A stretch of 12,563 nt of DNA, taken from positions 1 through 12,563 of the forward strand of contig CARDPF010000022.1 in the NCBI GenBank assembly GCA_948960675.1. Reading direction: 5' to 3'. Positions 1 to 6,547 of the stretch are shown piece by piece; within the stretch, counting starts at the first letter, position 1; the number at the start of each line of letters is the position of its first letter. Made by a program: the position numbers and the translations under genes. The DNA is from an uncultured Eisenbergiella sp. (GTDB lineage Bacteria; Bacillota; Clostridia; Lachnospirales; Lachnospiraceae). Under the pieces are notes generated by a model. It saw only the letters and a program-made list of their open reading frames with translations. It made no database searches and was not told the origin of the DNA.

Positions 1-441
1 AACCGCTTTGTGGCCATGCACCATCCCTTCACCATGCCGATGGAGGAGGATCTGCCCCTTTTGGATACCGATCCCGGTAAGGTTCGGGCCAAGGCGTACG
101 ATATCGTGTTAAACGGTGTGGAATTGGGCGGCGGCAGCGTCCGGATTTACCAGGATGATGTGCAGGAAAAAATGTTTGAGGCGCTGGGCTTTACGAAGGA
201 AAAGGCCCATGAACAGTTCGGCTTTTTGCTGGACGCTTTCCGGTACGGTGTTCCGCCCCATGCGGGGCTGGCCTATGGGCTGGACCGTCTGTGCATGCTT
301 TTGTGCGGTGCGGAATCCATCCGGGAGGTCATTGCGTTCCCGAAGGTCAAGGATGCCTCGGATTTAATGACGGATTGCCCCAATCAGGTGGACAAAAAGC
401 AGCTGGATGAATTGGGGATTGCCGTTAGTCCCACAATTTAA
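1..441 (+). CDS. aspS: Aspartyl-tRNA synthetase, C-terminal part (5' end outside window)
   Basis: This is the last 146 codons of a class II aminoacyl-tRNA synthetase that charges tRNA-Asp with aspartate in the cytoplasm. The reading frame is open from base 1, so the gene begins before the window. The visible part starts with the AMHHPFTMP segment that bacterial AspRS enzymes carry just after the GAD insertion domain. It continues through the class II motif 3 region ([13 protein letters not shown]), whose arginine binds ATP, and then [17 protein letters not shown], which is highly typical of bacterial AspRS. The bacterial enzyme is usually about 590 residues, so roughly a quarter is visible. 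The end at TAA 439-441 is intact. It is followed by an AT-rich spacer without an obvious terminator. Whether the enzyme is discriminating or also charges tRNA-Asn cannot be judged from this fragment. Confidence 0.96.
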   Translation, partial: NRFVAMHHPFTMPMEEDLPLLDTDPGKVRAKAYDIVLNGVELGGGSVRIYQDDVQEKMFEALGFTKEKAHEQFGFLLDAFRYGVPPHAGLAYGLDRLCMLLCGAESIREVIAFPKVKDASDLMTDCPNQVDKKQLDELGIAVSPTI

Positions 442-490
442 GAAAAATTTAGGATTTCGTTAAATTTTAGAAACCGTTTCCTATGTTAAA

Positions 491-542
491 CTGTCTAATA
501 AGTGGGACAGGGGTTGGAATATTTTCCCACCTTTTCAGACAG
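491..542 (+). promoter_or_regulatory. Stem-loop in the leader of the amidase gene
   Basis: CTGTCT (491-496) pairs with AGACAG (537-542), and inside it GTGGGA (502-507) pairs with TCCCAC (525-530), leaving a 17-nt loop. The structure ends 24 bases before the preferred ATG of the amidase. No run of T follows directly, so it does not look like a standard intrinsic terminator for aspS. It could be a leader structure or chance pairing. No convincing sigma-A promoter was found in 442-566. Confidence 0.3.
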
Positions 543-566
543 ATTGACATGGGGGCGGTTTTTACA

Positions 567-1538
567 ATGCGGCAGAACGGACAAGACCGGGATCTGGATT
601 TGATTCTGGAGGAGGACAAAAGACAAAACCCAAAAAACGGGTATCGGGTGATGAATGGCAGCGGGCAGGGAAGCACGGTATATAGGCAGTCCGCAGGACA
701 AAATCATGTTGCAAATACACGGGCTGGGAAGCTATGCCAAGCTGGGGGCCGGTCGGCGCAGCTACAGCTGTGGGAGAAAAATCCCCAAAGCCAAAGGGAG
801 CGCATGCATTCGTCGGCAAGGGAGGCGCAAATCCGTTACAGGCGGGCGATGCGGAAAAAGAAGCGCCGCCGTCAGCTTTTGGCTGCCCGGATCGTGGCCG
901 TTATTGCAGTGGTTTTCCTGTTTTGCCTTGGCATATCCGGCCTTTGGAAATTGGGAACCTTCTTTTGGAAAAAGGAGGGGGATGAGGAGGCTTTGTCTGC
1001 CATGCAGTTGCAGGAGGAACAGATGATTCTGGACAACCGGTCCCAAAAGCCCCTGATAGAGGAAGACCTGCTGACCCCAAACGAGTATTCCAGGCCGGGG
1101 GAGCCATTGCCGGAAGTGACGGAAATATTTGTCCATTATACGGCAAATGCGGGAACCAGCGCAGCCCAGAACAGAAGCTACTTTGAAAATCTCGGCATTA
1201 CGGGTGAGACTTCCGCTTCCGCCCATTTTGTGATCGGATATGAGGGGGAAATCATCCAGTGCCTGCCGTTAAATGAAATTGGGTATGCAGTCAAGGAGCA
1301 TAATTATAACTCCGTCTCCATCGAATGCTGTTATCTGAAAGAGGACGGGAAGTTCGAGGAAGCCACCTATCAGTCGTTGCTGGAACTTTTGGGATGGCTG
1401 ATGAACGAATACGATTTGGGGCCTTCCGCCATCAAACGCCATTATGACAGCTGCGGAAAAATTTGTCCGAAATACTATGTGGAGCATGAGGACGCATGGG
1501 AACAGCTGCTTAAGGACGTGGAAACGTATATTTCCTGA
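567..1538 (+). CDS. Membrane-anchored N-acetylmuramoyl-L-alanine amidase (Amidase_2 / T7 lysozyme-like)
   Basis: The predicted protein has 323 residues. It is a type II membrane protein: about 105 hydrophilic residues inside the cell, a very basic stretch (MRKKKRRRQ), one transmembrane helix (about 107-128), a linker, and an outer zinc amidase domain at about 182-318. That domain should cut the bond between muramic acid and the stem peptide. Expected zinc ligands are His190 (EIFVHYTA), His292 and Cys300. His292, Lys298 and Cys300 (RHYDSCGKICPKYY) keep the spacing of T7 lysozyme His122, Lys128 and Cys130. ATG 567 is preferred because GGGGGCGG (551-558) lies 8 bases upstream. In-frame ATGs at 483 and 549 lack a good ribosome binding site. 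It stands alone between aspS and ddh. The long cytoplasmic tail has no recognisable domain. The amidase domain is confident; the cellular role (cell division, recycling or germination) is not. Confidence 0.85.
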   Translation: MRQNGQDRDLDLILEEDKRQNPKNGYRVMNGSGQGSTVYRQSAGQNHVANTRAGKLCQAGGRSAQLQLWEKNPQSQRERMHSSAREAQIRYRRAMRKKKRRRQLLAARIVAVIAVVFLFCLGISGLWKLGTFFWKKEGDEEALSAMQLQEEQMILDNRSQKPLIEEDLLTPNEYSRPGEPLPEVTEIFVHYTANAGTSAAQNRSYFENLGITGETSASAHFVIGYEGEIIQCLPLNEIGYAVKEHNYNSVSIECCYLKEDGKFEEATYQSLLELLGWLMNEYDLGPSAIKRHYDSCGKICPKYYVEHEDAWEQLLKDVETYIS

Positions 1539-1559
1539 GACTGTAGGGTAACCTGAACA

Positions 1560-1666
1560 CATGCAAAACGGGGAATTTCACCAAAACGCCGTTCCACTCC
1601 GAACTGCAAAAAAACGCGTAAAACTCGCTGCGCTCAAACAGTCCGCGTTTTTTGCAGGAATGAAAC
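1560..1666 (-). repeat. Repeat A: hairpin element, truncated relative to repeat B
   Basis: This 107-nt stretch matches the reverse complement of 5142-5249 with about eight differences. It contains a stem of TGC-A7-CGCG (1605-1618) with CGCG-T6-GCA (1644-1656) around a 25-nt loop (1619-1643). An outer 10-bp arm pairs 1591-1600 with 1657-1666, separated from the inner stem by a 4-nt bulge (GAAC, 1601-1604). The conserved part 1560-1590 has no pairing partner downstream, so this copy seems to lack one outer arm. It lies between the amidase stop and the ddh promoter. The strand is given as minus because repeat B, taken in its + orientation, corresponds to the minus strand here. It is not an annotated family that I can name. 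Confidence 0.85.
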
Positions 1667-1691
1667 AAAACACGCTCTATCAAAATATCTT

Positions 1692-1720
1692 TTGACCCCA
1701 ACATTATTTTATGTTAGAAT
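1692..1720 (+). promoter_or_regulatory. Sigma-A-type promoter of ddh
   Basis: TTGACC (1692-1697), a 17-base spacer and TAGAAT (1715-1720) form a near-consensus promoter. A TG at 1712-1713 makes it an extended -10. Transcription should start near 1727, which gives a leader of about 84 bases before the ddh ATG. The promoter begins 25 bases after the end of repeat A. Confidence 0.75.
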
Positions 1721-1810
1721 ACTGGGAAGAGTCGTAAGACATAACAGGCCGGGGTTGTTCAGGCTGCTTGGGCAAGACAGCGAGAAAAGAAGTTTGAAGG
1801 AGAAGGGCAT

Positions 1811-2794
1811 ATGATTCGGATTGGAATTTTGGGATACGGGAATCTGGGGAAGGGAGTGGAGGGAGCAGTTTGCCAAAATCCGGATATGGAATTGGCAGCG
1901 GTGTTTACCCGGCGCAGTCCCCAGGGCGTGCAGGTGCGGACAAAGGGGATACCGGTTTTGGGAGTAGGGGAACTGGCCCATATGCGGGATGCCATCGACG
2001 TGTTGGTTTTATGCGGCGGAAGTGCCACGGATCTTCCGGTGCAGACGCCGGAATACGCAGGTATGTACAATGTGGTGGACAGCTTTGATACCCATGCCAG
2101 GGTTCCGGGGCATTTTGCGGCGGTAGACCGGGCGGCAAAGGCGGCGGGAAAGATCGGCATTATTTCCTGCGGCTGGGATCCGGGCATGTTTTCCCTAAAC
2201 AGGCTTTATGCAAACTGCATTCTGCCAAAGGGACAGGATTATACATTTTGGGGGAAAGGGGTATCCCAGGGGCATTCCGATGCGGTGCGCCGGATTGCGG
2301 GAGTCAGGGACTGCCGGCAGTATACGATTCCGGTTCCCGAGGCCATGGAGGCGGTAAGGAGCGGGCAGTGTCCAAAGCTTACCACCCGGCAGAAGCATAC
2401 GCGGGAATGTTTTGTGGTGTTGGAAGAGGGGGCGGATCCGGAAAAAATAGAGCGGGAAATTAAGGAAATGCCCAACTATTTTGCGGATTACGATACGACA
2501 GTGCATTTCATTTCCCAGGAAGAAATGGCGAAAGAACACAGTAGGCTTTTGCACGGCGGGTGTGTGATCCGTACCGGCACTACCGGGACGGCAGGGGAAC
2601 ATACCCATGTGATGGAGTATAGCCTGCGGCTGGATTCCAATCCGGAGTTTACCGGTTCGGTACTGGCAGCCTGCGCAAGGGCGGCCTACCGGATGCACCG
2701 GGAGGGAATGAGCGGCGCTAAAACGATGTTTGACATCGCACCGGCTTACCTGAGCGCGGAGGATGGGGAAACGCTCCGGAAGCATTTGTTATAG
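1811..2794 (+). CDS. ddh: meso-Diaminopimelate D-dehydrogenase
   Basis: The 327-residue product is a full-length Ddh. This cytoplasmic NADPH enzyme converts tetrahydrodipicolinate and ammonia to meso-diaminopimelate in one step, bypassing the succinylase or acetylase branches of lysine synthesis. Visible marks are the Rossmann loop GYGNLG (8-13), the TRR segment (33-35) expected near the NADP 2'-phosphate, VVDSFDTH (88-95), CGWDPGMFS (120-128) and FWGKGVSQGHSDAVRR (147-162). These match Corynebacterium-type Ddh throughout, and the length is typical. The start is supported by AAGGAG (1797-1802), 8 bases before the ATG. The gene has its own promoter and may be cotranscribed with the MATE gene 53 bases downstream. 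The product, meso-DAP, is the cross-linking residue of peptidoglycan, so the substrate logic fits the upstream amidase. That link is functional inference rather than operon evidence. Confidence 0.95.
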   Translation: MIRIGILGYGNLGKGVEGAVCQNPDMELAAVFTRRSPQGVQVRTKGIPVLGVGELAHMRDAIDVLVLCGGSATDLPVQTPEYAGMYNVVDSFDTHARVPGHFAAVDRAAKAAGKIGIISCGWDPGMFSLNRLYANCILPKGQDYTFWGKGVSQGHSDAVRRIAGVRDCRQYTIPVPEAMEAVRSGQCPKLTTRQKHTRECFVVLEEGADPEKIEREIKEMPNYFADYDTTVHFISQEEMAKEHSRLLHGGCVIRTGTTGTAGEHTHVMEYSLRLDSNPEFTGSVLAACARAAYRMHREGMSGAKTMFDIAPAYLSAEDGETLRKHLL

Positions 2795-2847
2795 GGGGCA
2801 GCTTTTTAACCGTAAATACGCCCGTGAAAGCGGGCAGGAAGGTTATT

Positions 2848-4269
2848 ATGAAAAACAAAATGGATTGGAGTGCTTTTCTGGGGGCGGTCGTGACGATCGC
2901 CCTGCCGATTGCACTTCAAAATTTTTTGTCCACTACGGCGAGCATGGTGGATACGATAATGATCGGAAGCCAGGGCGAACTGGCGGTGGCGGCGGTGGGA
3001 ATCTGTTCCCAGATATCCTCCCTGTTTTTTTCCTGCTATTTTGGGTTTGCCAGCGGTGCGCTTCTGTTTTTTTCCCAGTATTGGGGCGCGCGCAATGAAA
3101 AGGGCATCAACCGGACCTTTGGGCTGGCGCTGGTATGTATGTTTTTGGTATCGCTGGTTTTTGGTACGGTAGCGGTTGCCAATCCGGAATGGATTTTGCG
3201 AATTTACACGGACAAGGATGCGATTGTCGCGGTGGGGGCTCCTTATATGCGGATTGTGGGGGTTGCCTATCCGCTGCAGGTGCTTGCGATGATCATAAGC
3301 TTTTTGATGCGTTCCACAGAGCGGGTCCGTCCTCCCCTGCTAAGTTCCATTCTTGCGCTGGTTACGAATTTTGTTTTGAATTGGATTTTGATTTACGGAC
3401 GTTTCGGCATGCCCAAAATGGGGGCGTCCGGGGCGGCGGTGGGCACGCTGGTGTCCGGCATGGTGAATATAGCGGTGCTTTTGGCCTTTTTGGTGCAAGA
3501 CAAGAAAACGGTTGCCCTGCGGCTTTGGGACATGTTCGGCTGGGGGGACGGTTTTTTTCGGCAGTATATGGGAAAATGTTTCCCCATTATTTGTAACGAA
3601 TTGTTTTACGGAATCGGGCAGATGCTGATCAATGTGGTGATCGGCCGCCAGTCGGAGTCCGCCATTGCCGCCATGGCGGCGTTTCGGGTGTTGGAAGGGT
3701 TTGTGTTCGCCTTCTTTGGCGGCCTTGCGGACGCTTCCTCCGTGGTGGTGGGAAAAGAGGTGGGGGCGGGACGGCATATGCGGGGCTACCAATATGTCAA
3801 AGGCTTTGCCCTGCTGTGTCCGGCGATCACGTTTTGCATCTGTCTGGTGGGGCTTTTGTGCAACGGCCCCCTGCTTTCCCTGTTCGGGCTGGGTGCCGAA
3901 GCGCAGTTTTACGGGAAGTACATGATCCTGATTTATTTGGCGGCCGGCACCATCCGTACTTGCAATTATATTATGAACAGCTGCTACAGGGCCGGCGGGG
4001 AAGCCGTTTTCGGCACGGTGCTGGAACTGTCCTGTTTGTTTGCCGTGAGTGTTCCGGCGACCTGGATCGCGGGGATGGTGCTGCATCTGCCGTTTTTGGC
4101 GGTATTCTCATTCCTTTATACGGATGAACTGATCCGGCTGGTGTTTGAGGTGTGGTACACCAAATCCGGAAAGTGGGTCAAACCGGTGACGGAGGCGGGA
4201 AAGCAAACGCTGCCTGATTTTCGGAAACAGCTGCAGGAGGGGAAAGGCACAAAGGCTCTACATTCGTAA
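2848..4269 (+). CDS. MATE family multidrug/sodium antiporter
   Basis: The 473-residue polytopic membrane protein has about twelve hydrophobic segments in two MatE repeats (roughly 15-175 and 235-400). Family marks include VDTIMIG (34-40) in the first helices, LNWILIYGRFGMPKMGASGA (177-196) around the sixth helix, and the second-repeat segment with AAMAAFRVLEGF (274-285) and VVVGKEVGAGR (299-309). Such proteins export organic cations, drugs or metabolites using sodium or proton gradients; the substrate cannot be read from the sequence. The ATG at 2848 is chosen because AGGAAGG (2835-2841) lies just upstream. A GTG at 2824 would add eight residues but has no clear ribosome binding site. It follows ddh by 53 bases, which contain only a small CCCG/CGGG hairpin (2821-2834), so cotranscription is possible. 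The C-terminal tail after about residue 436 is polar and cytoplasmic. Confidence 0.92.
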   Translation: MKNKMDWSAFLGAVVTIALPIALQNFLSTTASMVDTIMIGSQGELAVAAVGICSQISSLFFSCYFGFASGALLFFSQYWGARNEKGINRTFGLALVCMFLVSLVFGTVAVANPEWILRIYTDKDAIVAVGAPYMRIVGVAYPLQVLAMIISFLMRSTERVRPPLLSSILALVTNFVLNWILIYGRFGMPKMGASGAAVGTLVSGMVNIAVLLAFLVQDKKTVALRLWDMFGWGDGFFRQYMGKCFPIICNELFYGIGQMLINVVIGRQSESAIAAMAAFRVLEGFVFAFFGGLADASSVVVGKEVGAGRHMRGYQYVKGFALLCPAITFCICLVGLLCNGPLLSLFGLGAEAQFYGKYMILIYLAAGTIRTCNYIMNSCYRAGGEAVFGTVLELSCLFAVSVPATWIAGMVLHLPFLAVFSFLYTDELIRLVFEVWYTKSGKWVKPVTEAGKQTLPDFRKQLQEGKGTKALHS

Positions 4270-4320
4270 CCGTTTACAGTCTTTACAACAGTGGCACATT
4301 TTGACAGGGAGGAATAACAA

Positions 4321-4956
4321 ATGAGGGTGATAAAACCGGGATTTGAAATCATGGATGAGATTGACGGGAAGGAAATTTTGAAAAAAATTGAACTGTGCGG
4401 AAGGGTCTGCTACAAAAGTGAGGACAAAATAACCGAAGAGTCGGCGGCTAAGTTTATTTCCAACATTTTAAAGAGCGGCCATGAATCGGTGATGGAGCAT
4501 GAAAAAATCACGGTCCGCATCATTTGCGACCGGGGGGTGAGCCACGAAATTGTCCGGCACCGGGTGGCCAGCTACAGCCAGGAAAGCACCAGATATTGCA
4601 ATTATTGTAAGGACAAATTCGGAAATGAGCTTACCTTCATCAAACCGGTTTTTTGGGAAGAATCCGACGAGGCCTATCAGCTTTGGTATAAGAGCATGCA
4701 GGGGATCGAGGATACCTACAACCGGCTCATCGCCATGGGGGCAAAGCCGCAGGAGGCCAGAAGCGTCCTGCCAAACAGCCTGAAAACGGAAATTGTGGTG
4801 ACGATGAATTTGCGGGAGTGGAGACATTTCTTTCAGCTGCGCTGCGCGCAGTCTGCGCACCCCCAGATCCGGGAAGTGGCGTGTGCCCTGCTGGAGGAAC
4901 TCAAGGGAAGGATTCCCGTCGTTTTTGACGATATCAGCTATTCCGGCGGGAAATGA
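4321..4956 (+). CDS. thyX: FAD-dependent thymidylate synthase ThyX
   Basis: The 211-residue protein is a flavin-dependent thymidylate synthase. It methylates dUMP to dTMP with methylene-tetrahydrofolate, FAD and NADPH, and it is unrelated to the ThyA enzyme. The diagnostic ThyX motif is present: Arg79-His80-Arg81, then Ser84 and Ser89-Thr-Arg91-Tyr (RHRVASYSQESTRY), which binds FAD and dUMP. The segment EARSVLPNSLKTEIVVTMNL (145-164) and the following REWRHFFQLR match the conserved second half of the active site. The start has AGGGAGG (4306-4312) at good spacing. It follows the MATE gene by 51 bases with no clear promoter, so it may be the last gene of a ddh-MATE-thyX unit. The next gene is convergent, with palindrome B in between. 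The length is close to the usual 210-250 residues of the family. Confidence 0.95.
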   Translation: MRVIKPGFEIMDEIDGKEILKKIELCGRVCYKSEDKITEESAAKFISNILKSGHESVMEHEKITVRIICDRGVSHEIVRHRVASYSQESTRYCNYCKDKFGNELTFIKPVFWEESDEAYQLWYKSMQGIEDTYNRLIAMGAKPQEARSVLPNSLKTEIVVTMNLREWRHFFQLRCAQSAHPQIREVACALLEELKGRIPVVFDDISYSGGK

Positions 4957-5077
4957 GCCGGGTGAATGAATGCTGCCAGCGTTGGGCATTCCTATACAAT
5001 GTCTCTTAGGGAAGCAATAGGCTTTGGGAGGCGTGCCGACGGGCCGGAAAGACGGATTCTGCCGCAGGCCGGACACC

Positions 5078-5283
5078 CCCTGCCGGGCGGATGGTTCCTT
5101 ACACATGGTGGCATGCAAACGGTGGAATTTCCCAAAATGTCGTTTCATTCCTGCCCAAAGACGCGGACTGTTTGAGCGCAGCGAGTTTTACGCGTTTTTG
5201 GGCAGTTTGGAATGAAACGGCGTTTTGGTGAAATTCCCCGTTTTGCATGTATACATGCGTAAGGAACCATCCGCCCGGCAGGG
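5078..5283 (+). repeat. Repeat B: 206-nt nested palindromic element between convergent genes
   Basis: The ends are a perfect 25-bp inverted repeat (5078-5102 and 5259-5283, beginning CCCTGCCGGGCGG). Inside, 5111-5141 pairs with 5219-5249 with small gaps. Then 5142-5151 pairs perfectly with 5209-5218, and 5152-5165 pairs with 5191-5204 with one G-T, closing a 25-nt loop (5166-5190). The block 5142-5249 is the reverse complement of repeat A. The element ends 11 bases from the araC stop codon and starts 121 bases after the thyX stop. No U-tract marks it as a classical terminator, but its position between convergent genes would allow it to block read-through both ways. The rest of the 4957-5294 gap (4957-5077) shows nothing I can support. 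Confidence 0.9.
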
Positions 5284-5294
5284 CATGTAGCCTG

Positions 5295-6179
5295 TTAGGC
5301 CGGACGGTAAACGGGAACCCACAATTCGCAGAAAAGGCCGTTTTTTGCAATCTCGGGATAGTATTCATAATCCGGGCCATCTGCCTGCACGTAGCCTGTT
5401 TGCGGGATAAATTCTTTGTAAAATTTGTCCCATGTTTCCCCCAGCCCGTCGACACTGGTACATTGGAATACGGCATAATCTGCCGGTTGGGTTTCCCAAA
5501 TGGAGTATCCGTTCTGTAAAAATTCTTCCAATTTGTCTGCATCGGTATCCGCATCCACAAGAATTCCGATTCCATAATAAAAATGGGTTTCGTTTTCCCT
5601 TACGGGGCCGCACATCCCGTACAGATCCCCTTTCTTATCCGGACGCAGCGCCTTCATGGGCTCTATCAGGTTTTTCTGGTGACAATCGGCCCAAAAATCG
5701 GGAATGCTTTGGCCGTTGTCGTCCAGAAGGGTTTCATTTAGAAAAGCCTTTTGGACGACAAGATACTTTTTTGCCTTGCTGTGTTCCATTCTGTAATCCA
5801 TAATACTACCGCCTTTCACTGTGATTTTGATCACAAGGGGATTAAACAGATGCAGTTTTGCACCTTTTTTTTGCGCCTGCTTTGGGGTGGAACCGTGAAA
5901 CCGCAAAAAAGCTTTGGAAAAGCTTTCCGGGGATTCATAGCCGTACTTATGCGCAATGGCAATCACCGGGGCAGAGGTGGACTGCAGTTCCTGTGCAGCC
6001 AGCGTCAGCCGCCTGTTACGGATGTATTCGGTGGCAGTCATTCCCGTGAGAAAGCGGAATGCCCGGTGAAAATCATAACCTGACATGTGGACGCTTTTGG
6101 CGGCCGCCACATAGTTTATGTTTTCGCAAATGTGTTCCTCCATGTAGGAGATGGCCTGTTGTATAAGGTGCAGGGGCAT
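5295..6179 (-). CDS. AraC family regulator with GyrI-like effector-binding domain (Rob-like layout)
   Basis: The 294-residue protein has its DNA-binding domain first. Residues about 5-105 form the two helix-turn-helix units of the AraC family (INYVAAAKSVHMSGYDFHRA, then IAIAHKYGYESPESFSKAF, followed by the usual GSTPKQ). Residues about 125-294 resemble the GyrI-like or AraC effector-binding fold, with a sequence ending in YYPEIAKNGLFCELWVPV. E. coli Rob (289 residues) has the same order. The ligand is unknown and is probably a small lipophilic or cationic compound. The ATG at 6179 is chosen because AAGGAGG (complement of 6191-6197) lies 11 bases upstream; an open frame reaches 6275 but has no better start. 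It has its own promoter and leader. It is convergent with thyX and divergent from the calcium pump, which is a candidate but unproven target. Confidence 0.88.
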   Translation of the reverse strand: MPLHLIQQAISYMEEHICENINYVAAAKSVHMSGYDFHRAFRFLTGMTATEYIRNRRLTLAAQELQSTSAPVIAIAHKYGYESPESFSKAFLRFHGSTPKQAQKKGAKLHLFNPLVIKITVKGGSIMDYRMEHSKAKKYLVVQKAFLNETLLDDNGQSIPDFWADCHQKNLIEPMKALRPDKKGDLYGMCGPVRENETHFYYGIGILVDADTDADKLEEFLQNGYSIWETQPADYAVFQCTSVDGLGETWDKFYKEFIPQTGYVQADGPDYEYYPEIAKNGLFCELWVPVYRPA

Positions 6180-6205
6180 AACGTGAAAAACCTCCTTGTG
6201 TAACC

Positions 6206-6223
6206 GTTCAGGTTTTCCTGAAC
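6206..6223 (-). promoter_or_regulatory. Dyad in the araC leader (operator or hairpin)
   Basis: A perfect 7-bp inverted repeat, GTTCAGG-TTTT-CCTGAAC, lies inside the predicted 5' leader, 8 bases upstream of the ribosome binding site. It could be an autoregulatory operator or an RNA hairpin affecting translation. It is not followed by a U-run, so it does not look like a complete attenuator terminator. Confidence 0.45.
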
Positions 6224-6316
6224 TGTCTTTATGATAGATGAAAAAAGCACAAAAGTCCTGTCCGTGTTTGCACAAATATATCCGTTTGCGGTCTGGTGGC
6301 GTTTACGTATAGGATG

Positions 6317-6345
6317 ATGATAATATTTTTGGCCGGAAGTGTCAA
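6317..6345 (-). promoter_or_regulatory. Sigma-A-type promoter of the araC-like gene
   Basis: Read on the minus strand, TTGACA (complement of 6340-6345) is followed by a 17-base spacer and TATCAT (complement of 6317-6322). This is a consensus -35 and a -10 with one mismatch. Transcription should begin near 6310, giving a leader of about 130 bases. The -35 box starts 6 bases from the edge of palindrome C. Confidence 0.75.
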
Positions 6346-6351
6346 ATTCAT

Positions 6352-6462
6352 GTGGAATATGCAGCAGGCCGGGCGCCACGTTACTGGGCGGTTTCTTGCG
6401 CATGGTGACATGCGCAAGGAACCGCCCAGTGACGTGGTGTCCGGTCTGCTGCATAATTCCAC
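6352..6462 (+). repeat. Repeat C: 53-bp near-perfect stem-loop with GTGA loop
   Basis: The left arm 6352-6404 pairs with the right arm 6409-6462 around the four-base loop GTGA (6405-6408). I count 48 Watson-Crick pairs, one bulged base and five mismatches. All five would be G-U pairs in RNA copied from the + strand. GUGA fits the GNRA tetraloop pattern and is closed by a G-C pair. The centre (about 6386-6416) resembles 5084-5118 of repeat B. The element lies between two divergent genes, upstream of the predicted araC promoter and of the possible pump promoter, so neither would transcribe it. Confidence 0.88.
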
Positions 6463-6547
6463 TCCCTGTCTGTAGGACGTTTTCTAAAGTTCGTGAATCG
6501 TAACAACGACTGTTCAGTTCCCTGGTCTGCCCTTTTTCATACGCAGC

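Noticed and set aside
483..566. N-terminal extension of the amidase from ATG 483 or 549.
   Set aside because: Neither codon has a good ribosome binding site, the extension overlaps a leader hairpin, and ATG 567 has a G-rich site at proper spacing.
2821..2834. CCCG/CGGG hairpin between ddh and the MATE gene as a terminator.
   Set aside because: Four base pairs and no U-tract are too weak; it overlaps the region just before the MATE ribosome binding site.
3340..4086. 248-residue antisense frame inside the MATE gene.
   Set aside because: It is the shadow of a GC-biased coding strand: rich in His, Pro, Arg and Gln, with no start signal or recognisable domain.
4273..4301. TTTACA-N17-ACATTT as a thyX promoter.
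   Set aside because: The -10 fit is poor and the 51-base gap is compatible with cotranscription from upstream.
4468..5148. 226-residue antisense frame over thyX.
   Set aside because: It covers the conserved thyX frame and runs into the repeat; composition is not protein-like.
4966..5215. Small + strand reading frames after thyX.
   Set aside because: They run through palindrome B, and their similarity to other small frames (a WFLTH-like stretch, and the FERSEF stretch shared by repeats A and B) comes from the DNA repeat. No start signal supports them.
5099..5575. 158-residue minus-strand frame overlapping araC and repeat B.
   Set aside because: It lies in another frame of the well-supported araC gene and derives its N-terminal part from the palindrome.
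1560..6462. Repeats A, B and C as a CRISPR array or insertion sequence ends.
   Set aside because: They are dispersed single palindromes without regular spacers, and no transposase or cas gene is present.
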